Shown: positions 1-5,761 of the stretch, piece by piece
Layout of the letters: each line of letters opens with the position of its first letter
Position numbering within the stretch: position 1 is the stretch's first letter
Assembly (NCBI GenBank): GCA_002697505.1
Contig: NZWA01000038.1
Location: 1 to 5,761 of the forward strand
Direction: 5' to 3'
Origin: Flavobacteriales bacterium
GTDB lineage: Bacteria; Bacteroidota; Bacteroidia; Flavobacteriales; BACL11
Length of the DNA: 5,761 bases
Notes under the pieces: generated by a model
Database searches by the model: none
What the model was told of the DNA's origin: nothing
The model's input: only the letters and a program-made list of their open reading frames with translations
Program-made: the position numbers and the translations under genes

Positions 1-1
1 T

Positions 2-355
2 GAACAACAAGAAGCTGATAAGCAAATTAAGACAAGAAAAAATGTTCATTTGATGATGTCTTGCTTATTATTTGTTGTTATTATGATATTTAATTCGATT
101 AATGATGATAGTGTTATTAAGTCATTATTTACTGTTGCGGGATATACTTATGGTCCATTACTTGGAATGTATAGCTTTGGGCTATTTACTCAATTAAAGA
201 TAAATGATAAATATGTTCCTTACATTGCAGTTTTATCTCCTATTATTTGCTATGTTGCTAATTTATATATTTCTTTTGGATTTGAACTTTTAATAATAAA
301 TGGAATTATAACTTTTTTTGGACTTTATTTACTGAAAATTGATGAAAAAAAATAG
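2..355 (+). CDS. Sodium:solute symporter family transporter, C-terminal part (5' end outside window)
   Basis: The frame is open from base 2 to the TAG at 353-355, so about 117 residues of a longer protein are visible. The Met codon at 50 is internal, not the start. After a charged stretch (EQQEADKQIKTRK, probably a cytoplasmic loop) come four hydrophobic, membrane-spanning segments: one starting MMSCLLFVVIM, one around the glycine/tyrosine-rich YTYGPLLGMYSFGLFT, one around YVPYIAVLSPIICYVANLYI, and one ending GIITFFGLYLLKI just before the short basic tail DEKK. The GPLLG...FGLFT segment resembles the last helices of Bacteroidota members of the sodium:solute symporter (SSS) family, inner-membrane transporters that move a small solute using the sodium gradient. 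This recognition is from memory of the family. The substrate (sugar, amino acid, sialic acid or other) cannot be told from this fragment. The next gene starts inside its last codons, so the two are probably cotranscribed. Confidence 0.75.
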   Translation, partial: EQQEADKQIKTRKNVHLMMSCLLFVVIMIFNSINDDSVIKSLFTVAGYTYGPLLGMYSFGLFTQLKINDKYVPYIAVLSPIICYVANLYISFGFELLIINGIITFFGLYLLKIDEKK

Positions 356-512
356 AAATAACTTTATAAAAAAAATATTGTTTGTGTTTTTTATTTCAAT
401 TTATTTAATGTCATGTCAAAATATTGAAGTTAAAGATTATAAAAAAAATAGTGAGAAAATTTTAAAAAATAATAATGATACAATAAAAAAAATAAAAATT
501 CCAACTCATTAA
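342..512 (+). CDS. Small putative lipoprotein (56 aa), function unknown
   Basis: ATG at 342, TAA at 510-512. The product begins with a basic n-region (MKKNRNNFIKK), then a hydrophobic stretch (ILFVFFISIY), then a lipobox L-M-S-C with the modifiable cysteine at residue 25. This is a classic signal peptidase II cleavage site. The mature part would be only about 32 residues, rich in Lys, Asn and Ile (QNIEVKDYKKNSEKILKNNN...), hydrophilic and without a recognisable domain. The start overlaps the last 14 bases of the symporter gene in another frame, as expected for translational coupling; no Shine-Dalgarno sequence is visible. The residues after the cysteine are not the acidic cluster reported as a surface-export signal in some Bacteroidota, so a periplasm-facing location is more likely. 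I do not recognise a family. The coherent signal peptide argues for a real gene, but the AT-rich, low-complexity tail leaves some doubt. Confidence 0.6.
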   Translation: MKKNRNNFIKKILFVFFISIYLMSCQNIEVKDYKKNSEKILKNNNDTIKKIKIPTH

Positions 513-528
513 GATATTATTAAAAATT
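513..528. other. 16-bp convergent junction between the lipoprotein gene and lgt
   Basis: The two genes end head to head with only 16 AT-only bases between their stop codons. No GC-stem hairpin followed by a T-run is visible on either strand here or inside the gene ends. The A/T-rich TTAAAAATTTTAA at 520-532 is nearly self-complementary but would make a weak stem at best. Transcripts from the two sides may overlap at their 3' ends. Confidence 0.5.
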
Positions 529-1698
529 TTAACAATTTAACTTTTTCCTAGATTTTTTAATCAAAAAATATGAGCCACTTATTCCAATAACAAGTAAGCA
601 AAAAGAGATTATTTCAGCTTGAGTAATTCCATTTAAAATATCATATTCGTTATTTATTCTAACTTTTTCAATCATAAAACGTTCAATTCCGTTTAAGAAT
701 AAATAAATACAAAACAAAACACCACTTGTTTTTATTTTTTTTCTAATGCTCCATAGAAAAAGAAAGAAAATTGTACATATTACCGTTTCATAAAATGCAG
801 TTGGCCAAACTGGATTAGCAAGCTCATAGCAATATGGATACCACACTTCACTTCCACAATCTTGCATAGGAACACCTTCTCTAATAACATTATGTGGAAA
901 CTTATAGCTCCACATCCAATCAGGTAAAAAACTCATCCATTCTGGTTTAGGTAATAAATTATCAATTCCCCAATCTCCGTCTCCAGACATTTGACATCCA
1001 ATTCTTCCAACCCCATATGCTAACATTAAACTTGGAGCGGTAGCATCACATATTTCTAGTGGACGTATGTTATATTTTTTAGTATACCACAAAACACCCA
1101 CTGCACCACCAATAAGACCTCCGTAAAAAGTTAAACCACTAAATGAAATTAATTGTCCAACAGGGTCTTTTAAAAATAAGTGAAAATTCTCTAAATTATG
1201 AAAAATCTTTGCCCCAATAATTCCAGAAACAGCTGCTATCATAGTTATGTTTCCTACAAGTTGATAGGGATGAATTTGTGTTGTAATTTTTTTTGGGGTT
1301 TCAAGTTGTTCTTTTTTATTTTTGTTCCACTTAAAAAAGGTAAAAATGATAGAAAATAATATTCCACCACTCAAATGTCCTCTCGTTGACAAAATAAATG
1401 CTTGAGGATTTACAACTAAATCAGAATAATTAAAATAAGCTTCAACTAATTTAAATCCAATTAAAAATGACCACAATAATGAGAAGAATAAATCTGAAAA
1501 ACTTAGTTTAACACCAACTAATTCAAACTTTTCTGTTGGTTTTATAATGCCTAATTTCTCTTTTCTTTTGAGCTCTAATGTAAGTGTCCAAGAGGCTAAT
1601 AAAAATGCCATCGCGACCCAAAAACCAAAAGTTTGAATTGGAAGAGGGATATAAATACCAAATAAATCATAAATTAAGTGAGATAGAGTAGGGTACAT
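529..1698 (-). CDS. lgt: Prolipoprotein diacylglyceryl transferase (Bacteroidota-type Lgt)
   Basis: This inner-membrane enzyme transfers a diacylglyceryl group from phosphatidylglycerol to the lipobox cysteine of prolipoproteins, the first step of lipoprotein maturation. The 389 residues contain several membrane segments, for example about 20-40, 68-92, 108-122, 150-165, 187-204, 306-318 and 361-380. Family signatures visible are SFSGLTFYGGLIGG (185-198), the signature GRIGCQMSGDGDWG (231-244) preceded by D218, the FYE at 302-304, and R340-x3-E344 in GIERFMIEKVR, which by eye matches the R239/E243 pair of E. coli Lgt. It is about 100 residues longer than the E. coli enzyme, with extra loops at about 41-66, 122-145 and 245-298. 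The E. coli histidine 103 position is Tyr192 here and the asparagine in GRxGN is Cys235. I recall both as usual in this phylum. The gene is second in an operon: its ATG shares base 1698 with the mtaB stop (TAATG), which suggests translational coupling. Confidence 0.93.
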   Translation of the reverse strand: MYPTLSHLIYDLFGIYIPLPIQTFGFWVAMAFLLASWTLTLELKRKEKLGIIKPTEKFELVGVKLSFSDLFFSLLWSFLIGFKLVEAYFNYSDLVVNPQAFILSTRGHLSGGILFSIIFTFFKWNKNKKEQLETPKKITTQIHPYQLVGNITMIAAVSGIIGAKIFHNLENFHLFLKDPVGQLISFSGLTFYGGLIGGAVGVLWYTKKYNIRPLEICDATAPSLMLAYGVGRIGCQMSGDGDWGIDNLLPKPEWMSFLPDWMWSYKFPHNVIREGVPMQDCGSEVWYPYCYELANPVWPTAFYETVICTIFFLFLWSIRKKIKTSGVLFCIYLFLNGIERFMIEKVRINNEYDILNGITQAEIISFCLLVIGISGSYFLIKKSRKKLNC

Positions 1699-2990
1699 TA
1701 AATAAATTTTGCTGTCATTAATCCGTCATTTTCAATATTACATAAACTAACATTTTTAATTGTTTGACAAATTTCATGATTGTATTTTGTTTTAACTTTT
1801 ATATAGTTCTCAGTAAATCCAAACATCATCCCGTCCTTGTTATGATTTTCAAATAGAACTTTAAAGTTACTATTTAAATTCTTTTCATAAAATTTTCTTT
1901 GTAGTTTTCTTGATAAAATTCTTAGTTGTCTGCTTCTAAGTGATTTAACTTCCTTGCTGACTTTTCCTTCAAGATTTATTGCTTGAGTGTTTTCTCTTTC
2001 TGAATATGAAAATACATGTAGATAAGATAAATTTAATTTTCTTATAAAATCTAAAGTTTTATTAAATTCCTCGTCTGTTTCTCCAGGGAAACCTACAATG
2101 ACGTCAGCTCCAATACATACATTTTTAATTTTTTTAAAAATATTATTAATTTTTTCTAAGTATAATTTAGTTTTATATCTTCTACGCATCTTACCTAATA
2201 TTAGATCTGAGCCTGATTGTAGTGGTATATGAAAGTGGGGCATAAACTTTTTAGAGTTTTTCACAATATCAATTATTTCGTCAGTAATTAAGTTTGGCTC
2301 AATTGATGATATCCTGTATCTTTCAACACCTTTAACTTTATCTAATTCTTTAATAAGATTTGTAAAAGTTTTATTTTGATTATCGTAAGTTCCTATATTA
2401 ACACCAGTTATTACAATTTCTTTAATTCCTTGATTTACAATTTTTTTTGCATTGGTAACAATATTTTCAATACTGTCACTTCTGTTTTTTCCTCTTGCAA
2501 AGGGAATAGTACAGTATGAACATGTGTAATTGCATCCATCTTGAATTTTTAAAAATGAACGAGTTCTATCATTTAAAGAATAAGCACTGTTATATTCTAA
2601 GTTTTCAATTTCGCATCCGTGTATTTCAGTTTTATTTTTTTTATTTAAATTATTTAATAGATTCGGAATATTAAACTTATCGTTGGCTCCTAAAACCATA
2701 TCTACACCCTCAATTTGAGTAATTTCTTTTGGTTTCAATTGAGCATAACATCCGGTTACTATAATTAATGCATTAGGTGATTTTTCTTTAGCTTTTCTAA
2801 TTATCCTCCGACAATTTTTGTTAGCATTCTCAGTTACTGAGCAAGTATTAATTACATATAAATCAGCAACTCTATCAAAATCAGTGATGATAAAACCTTT
2901 ATTTTTTAACTGTCTTGATATTGTTGAAGTCTCGGAAAAATTTAGTTTGCATCCTAAAGTGTAGAATGCTGCTCTTTTATTTTGATACAT
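1698..2990 (-). CDS. mtaB: tRNA (t6A37) C2-methylthiotransferase, MtaB-type radical SAM enzyme
   Basis: This cytoplasmic enzyme adds a methylthio group to N6-threonylcarbamoyladenosine at position 37 of tRNAs reading ANN codons, giving ms2t6A. The 430 residues show the full methylthiotransferase architecture. An N-terminal UPF0004 domain (about 6-110) has its three cluster-binding cysteines at C14 (TLGCKLN), C50 (NTCSVTE) and C81 (TGCYAQ). A radical SAM domain (about 140-365) has the CxxxCxxC motif at C153, C157 and C160 (DGCNYTCSYC) and the hallmark HIPLQSGSD (254-262). A C-terminal TRAM-like region (about 368-430) would bind tRNA. The N-terminal TLGCKLNFSETS resembles MtaB more than MiaB or RimO; the assignment among these paralogues is by motif only. 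The start is fixed by the lack of any other Met before the essential TLGCK motif. It is the first gene of an mtaB-lgt operon with its own promoter immediately upstream. Confidence 0.92.
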   Translation of the reverse strand: MYQNKRAAFYTLGCKLNFSETSTISRQLKNKGFIITDFDRVADLYVINTCSVTENANKNCRRIIRKAKEKSPNALIIVTGCYAQLKPKEITQIEGVDMVLGANDKFNIPNLLNNLNKKNKTEIHGCEIENLEYNSAYSLNDRTRSFLKIQDGCNYTCSYCTIPFARGKNRSDSIENIVTNAKKIVNQGIKEIVITGVNIGTYDNQNKTFTNLIKELDKVKGVERYRISSIEPNLITDEIIDIVKNSKKFMPHFHIPLQSGSDLILGKMRRRYKTKLYLEKINNIFKKIKNVCIGADVIVGFPGETDEEFNKTLDFIRKLNLSYLHVFSYSERENTQAINLEGKVSKEVKSLRSRQLRILSRKLQRKFYEKNLNSNFKVLFENHNKDGMMFGFTENYIKVKTKYNHEICQTIKNVSLCNIENDGLMTAKFI

Positions 2991-3086
2991 TTTGCAAAAT
3001 TAGAAAACTAATGTTATTATCAATAATTGAAACTAAATTTATTAATGTATCGTAATGTTAACTATAAACAAAAAAATTTTAAATGC
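2991..3086. other. Divergent intergenic region between mtaB and the PKD-repeat gene
   Basis: This 96-bp, very AT-rich region separates the two divergent genes. It holds the minus-strand promoter described separately. On the plus strand I see only a weak -7 candidate (TAAATTTA at 3034-3041, final G missing) and no convincing -33 TTG. No clear operator palindrome, terminator or RNA structure is visible. If the repeat gene starts at the upstream ATG (3045), the gap shrinks to 54 bp. Confidence 0.6.
2995..3024 (-). promoter_or_regulatory. Bacteroidota sigma-A-type promoter for mtaB-lgt
   Basis: Read on the minus strand, ATTG (3024-3021) is followed by an 18-base spacer and then TAATTTTG (3002-2995), a perfect match to the Bacteroidota -7 element TAnnTTTG with a suitable -33 TTG. 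The -7 element ends only four bases (CAAA) before the mtaB ATG. Transcription would therefore start at or within a few bases of the start codon, giving a leaderless or nearly leaderless mRNA. The match is seen directly; promoter activity is inferred. Confidence 0.65.
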
Positions 3087-5761
3087 ATGTTTTTAATTTT
3101 GGTTAATAATTTTACTAGTTCTTTAAAAAAATATTTTTTGTTTAAAAACAGTTCTTTTACTTATTTCCTAATCCTATTAGTTATGATGTTGCATCCAAAC
3201 ATCTCAACCTCTCAAATACAAGTAGTTGCAGATTTTACGACACTAACTGATAAAACAGGATGTGGGTCATTAGTTGTTGAGTTTAAAGATTTATCAACAG
3301 GTAATCCAAACACATGGCTATGGGATTTTGGAAATGGTAATACATCAAACTTACAACATCCAACTACAGTTTATTCTTCACCTGGCACCTACAGTGTGAC
3401 ATTAACTGTTTCTAATCAATCTTCAAATGATATAAAGTATATTAATGCATATATTAAAATATTTGAAGAACCACAAGCTAATTTTTCCATTGTTGGAAGT
3501 AATATGGGTTGTACCCCTTTTATAGTAACATTTGAAGACAACTCAATTTCAAATTCACAACTAGTTAATTGGCAATGGGATTTTGGTGATGGTGGTTCAA
3601 GTAATTTACAAAATCCAAATTATGAATTTAATTTTGAGGGTTTGTATACTGTTTCGCTATCAGTTGAAGATATAAATGGATGTGAAAATCTTATATCACA
3701 ATCAAACAGCGTTAAAGTAAATAATACTCCTGTTGCTGATTTTGAAGCAGATATTACTTTCTCATGTAATAGTAGTGAGATTGTTCGTTTTACTAATAAT
3801 AGTGTTAATGCAGTTAATTACTTTTGGGATTTTGGTGATGGTTCAACATCATATTTAGCAAGCCCTTCACACAATTATTCAGCCGGTTCTTACACTGTTA
3901 AGTTATATGCCTACAACGGGATATGCTCTGACACACTTGTTAAAACAACATATATAGAAATAGGGACATTGTTGTATCCAACATTTACAACTGATGTTAG
4001 AGATGGTTGTGAAAATTTATTAGTACAATTTACTGATCAAACTTCCAATAATCCAGATAGTTGGTTTTGGGATTTTGGTGATGGTAATACTTCAACATTA
4101 CAAAATCCAACTAATAATTATTTAAACGCTGGATTATACACTGTATCTTTAACAACAAGTATAGCTGGACAGTGTGTCAGAACTATTACTTATCCCGCGA
4201 CTATTGATGTATTTCCAAAACCAGATATAAACTTCAATTTTGATAATAACTATGGATGTACATTACCAGTTGATATACAATTTTTTGATAATACAAGTAA
4301 CGCTGTTAGTTGGAACTGGCATTTTTCTAATGGATCAACACTACATGGTGATGATCCAATTTTAACAATTAATAATTATGGAGTGTATGATTTAAGTTTA
4401 ACATCTGTTAATTCTTTTGGATGTGCATCAAATAAACAGTTTGACAGCTTAATTATTATTGAAGATATAGACATTAATATTTCTTCAAATACCCAACAGG
4501 GATGCTCACCCTTAAATGTTAATTTTTTTGATAGCTCAAATACAATTGTACCTATTGTAGATTATTTGTGGGATTTTGGTAATGGAACGACATCAAGTCA
4601 AATTCTACCAAATACTAGCTATTTATCTTCAAATTTTTATGATGTTAAATTAACTGTTACAAATGATAATGGTTGTGTGGCAAGTAAGATTTTTTATGAT
4701 TTTATTAAAGTAAATACAACACCTATTATTGATTTTGAAGCATCTAGTATTCAATTATGCGCTGGTGAGGATGTGTATTTTAATAATTTATCATCGCCAA
4801 CTAATTTAATTACTGATTGGCTTTGGTATTTTGGAAATGGAGATACGTCATCATTATTTAATCCAGTTTATCAATATCAAACATCTAGTGTATATGATAT
4901 TTCTTTAATTGCTAGTATCGAAGGTTGTAAAGATAGTTTAACAATAATTGATTATATTGAGGTAGTAGATCCAAATTCTAATTTTGAAGAAAATTATAAT
5001 TGTGTAAATCCATTACGAGTTAATTTTACAGATCTTTCTTCTGGAGCAGATAGTTATTTTTGGGATTTTGGTGATGGTAATACTTCAACATTACAAAATC
5101 CTATTCACCAGTTTAATTCTAGAGGAGTTTATAATGTAAGTTTAAATGTTTTTAACAATATGACTGGTTGTTCACATACTTTTTCCAAGCTAGTTACAAT
5201 AACAATACCACAAGCACATTTCGACTATTTAATTAATGCAAGTAATTCCTACGAGGATTCATTAGGTTGTAAACCTCATCAAGCTCATCTGGAAAATAAT
5301 TCTCAAGATTGTGCTTATTATAAAGTTATTTGGTCAGATGGATATATTGGTCATGGTAGAACAGATCATTTAATTCAAGACACAGGATATTTTGATGTTA
5401 CTATGGCAATTTGGGATATTCATGGATGTAAAGATACTTTTGTATATAATAATATGTACCATGTAAAAGAAGTTTATGCAGATTTTGATCTTTTGAATGT
5501 GTCAGGATGTGATTCAATGATTGTTAGTTTTGAAAATTTATCTGATGATTATCAAAATGTTATTTGGAGTTTTGGTGACGGTATTACATCATCTTTAGAC
5601 AATGTTAATCACACATACTTAGATACTGGAGTTTACGATGTGGGATTGTATATTGAGTCTGATATTGGCTGTAAAGATACTATTTATAAAAAAGAATTTA
5701 TTTCTTTTCAATTTCCACAAGCTGATTTTACATCAGATAAACAAAATATTTGCGAAGGTGA
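3087..5761 (+). CDS. Large secreted/surface PKD-repeat protein, 3' end outside window
   Basis: The frame is open from 3027 to the right edge without a stop; from the ATG at 3087, 891 residues are visible. A hydrophobic core at about 24-35 (FTYFLILLVMML) after a lysine-containing n-region looks like a Sec signal peptide, with cleavage likely near residues 40-43. The rest is a tandem array of PKD-like beta-sandwich domains. Their conserved cores (WDFGDG-type) have the key Trp at residues 79, 164, 247, 328, 411, 495, 580, 659, 749 (degenerate) and 827, a period of 78-90, and an eleventh unit begins at the edge (PQADF). Most units carry a cysteine about 20 residues before the Trp and a Gly-Cys about 35 after it, suggesting one disulfide per domain. 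Such proteins in Bacteroidota are usually type IX-secreted adhesins or gliding-associated proteins with a C-terminal sorting domain, which would lie beyond this window. The start is uncertain: ATG 3045 in frame adds 14 residues, and TTG 3138 would give a more compact signal peptide. Confidence 0.88.
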   Translation, partial: MFLILVNNFTSSLKKYFLFKNSSFTYFLILLVMMLHPNISTSQIQVVADFTTLTDKTGCGSLVVEFKDLSTGNPNTWLWDFGNGNTSNLQHPTTVYSSPGTYSVTLTVSNQSSNDIKYINAYIKIFEEPQANFSIVGSNMGCTPFIVTFEDNSISNSQLVNWQWDFGDGGSSNLQNPNYEFNFEGLYTVSLSVEDINGCENLISQSNSVKVNNTPVADFEADITFSCNSSEIVRFTNNSVNAVNYFWDFGDGSTSYLASPSHNYSAGSYTVKLYAYNGICSDTLVKTTYIEIGTLLYPTFTTDVRDGCENLLVQFTDQTSNNPDSWFWDFGDGNTSTLQNPTNNYLNAGLYTVSLTTSIAGQCVRTITYPATIDVFPKPDINFNFDNNYGCTLPVDIQFFDNTSNAVSWNWHFSNGSTLHGDDPILTINNYGVYDLSLTSVNSFGCASNKQFDSLIIIEDIDINISSNTQQGCSPLNVNFFDSSNTIVPIVDYLWDFGNGTTSSQILPNTSYLSSNFYDVKLTVTNDNGCVASKIFYDFIKVNTTPIIDFEASSIQLCAGEDVYFNNLSSPTNLITDWLWYFGNGDTSSLFNPVYQYQTSSVYDISLIASIEGCKDSLTIIDYIEVVDPNSNFEENYNCVNPLRVNFTDLSSGADSYFWDFGDGNTSTLQNPIHQFNSRGVYNVSLNVFNNMTGCSHTFSKLVTITIPQAHFDYLINASNSYEDSLGCKPHQAHLENNSQDCAYYKVIWSDGYIGHGRTDHLIQDTGYFDVTMAIWDIHGCKDTFVYNNMYHVKEVYADFDLLNVSGCDSMIVSFENLSDDYQNVIWSFGDGITSSLDNVNHTYLDTGVYDVGLYIESDIGCKDTIYKKEFISFQFPQADFTSDKQNICEG
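4065..4108 (+). repeat. 44-bp exact direct repeat, copy 1 (PKD unit 4)
   Basis: This block encodes the WDFGDGNTSTLQNP core of unit 4 and is identical base for base to 5058-5101 in unit 8. Just upstream, a further 9 bases (4054-4062) also match 5047-5055, separated from the block by two mismatched bases. Outside this stretch the two units differ at many positions, including synonymous ones. Confidence 0.9.
5058..5101 (+). repeat. 44-bp exact direct repeat, copy 2 (PKD unit 8)
   Basis: This is the second copy of the block at 4065-4108. The two copies are 993 bp apart, exactly 331 codons or four repeat units, so recombination between them would delete or add four units in frame. Confidence 0.9.

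Larger units (their letters stand above)
3228..5761 (+). repeat. Tandem array of about 82-codon PKD-like repeats
   Basis: Ten repeats are visible, with unit boundaries near short PxADF-like linkers (for example residues 48, 131 and 217). The consensus of one unit is: ADF, then Cys, V-x-F-x-(D/N)-x-S, W-D-F-G-(D/N)-G-x-(T/S)-S, NP, Y, G-x-Y-x-V-x-L, and a second Gly-Cys. Units 1-4, 6 and 8 have the full W-D-F-G. Unit 5 reads WHFSNG, unit 7 WYFGNG, unit 10 WSFGDG, and unit 9 only WSDG. Unit 1 lacks the second cysteine. Apart from the short identical block between units 4 and 8, the units have diverged strongly at DNA level. Confidence 0.88.

Noticed and set aside
50..355. A complete 101-residue membrane protein starting at ATG 50
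   Set aside because: The frame is open back to base 2 and the sequence matches only the last helices of a symporter, so this Met is internal to a truncated gene.
520..532. Hairpin terminator TTAAAAATTTTAA between the convergent genes
   Set aside because: It is all A/T, imperfectly self-complementary and has no loop or GC stem, so in DNA this AT-rich it is likely chance.
2991..3086. A riboswitch or small RNA in the divergent intergenic region
   Set aside because: Only 96 very AT-rich bases are available, no stable GC-containing stems are visible, and the region is accounted for by the mtaB promoter and the repeat-gene leader.
3231..5761. The tandem repeats as a CRISPR array or mobile element
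   Set aside because: The periodicity is about 246 bp, follows codons, and encodes a conserved protein motif. There are no short identical repeats with unique spacers, no terminal inverted repeats and no transposase.
1..5761. A new defence, toxin-antitoxin or other multi-gene system
   Set aside because: Every sizeable reading frame fits a known family (symporter, Lgt, MtaB, PKD-repeat protein). No nuclease, helicase, reverse transcriptase, toxin or phage-related gene is seen in the window.

Overview
The window is strongly AT-rich DNA that most likely comes from a member of the Bacteroidota, probably a flavobacterium-like lineage. Four things support this. The Lgt has the divergent GRIGCQ...SGDGDWG signature that I associate with this phylum. 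A secreted protein is built from tandem PKD-type repeats with WDFGDG cores. A promoter matches the Bacteroidota sigma-A pattern (TTG, then TAnnTTTG). No start codon has a clear Shine-Dalgarno sequence. Phylum placement is fairly secure; genus or family cannot be read from this sequence.

Layout from left to right. (1) The C-terminal end of a membrane transporter of the sodium:solute symporter type runs in from the left edge (+ strand, ends 355). (2) A 56-codon lipoprotein gene (342-512, +) overlaps its last codons. (3) Only 16 bp further on, converging from the other side, is lgt (529-1698, -), the prolipoprotein diacylglyceryl transferase. (4) Just upstream of lgt in the same transcript is an mtaB-type tRNA methylthiotransferase (1698-2990, -), whose stop codon shares one base with the lgt start. 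(5) A 96-bp divergent intergenic region (2991-3086) carries a well-matched promoter for the mtaB-lgt pair, so close to the mtaB start that the mRNA is probably leaderless. (6) From about 3087 to the right edge and beyond (+) lies a large surface or secreted protein with a signal peptide and ten visible PKD-like repeats of about 80 residues, followed by the start of an eleventh.

Functionally these are mostly housekeeping genes: a transporter, a lipoprotein-maturation enzyme and a tRNA-modification enzyme. They sit beside one accessory-type gene, the repeat protein, which is probably a type IX-secreted adhesin or gliding-motility-associated protein. I infer that secretion route from the family because the C-terminal sorting domain lies outside the window. 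Lgt would modify the small lipoprotein encoded next to it, as it would every other lipoprotein in the cell. I see no RNA gene, CRISPR array, insertion sequence or phage gene, and nothing that amounts to a new multi-gene system. The points most worth a second look are the leaderless mtaB promoter, a 44-bp exact repeat inside the PKD gene that suggests recent recombination between repeats, and the very compact convergent junction at 512-529.
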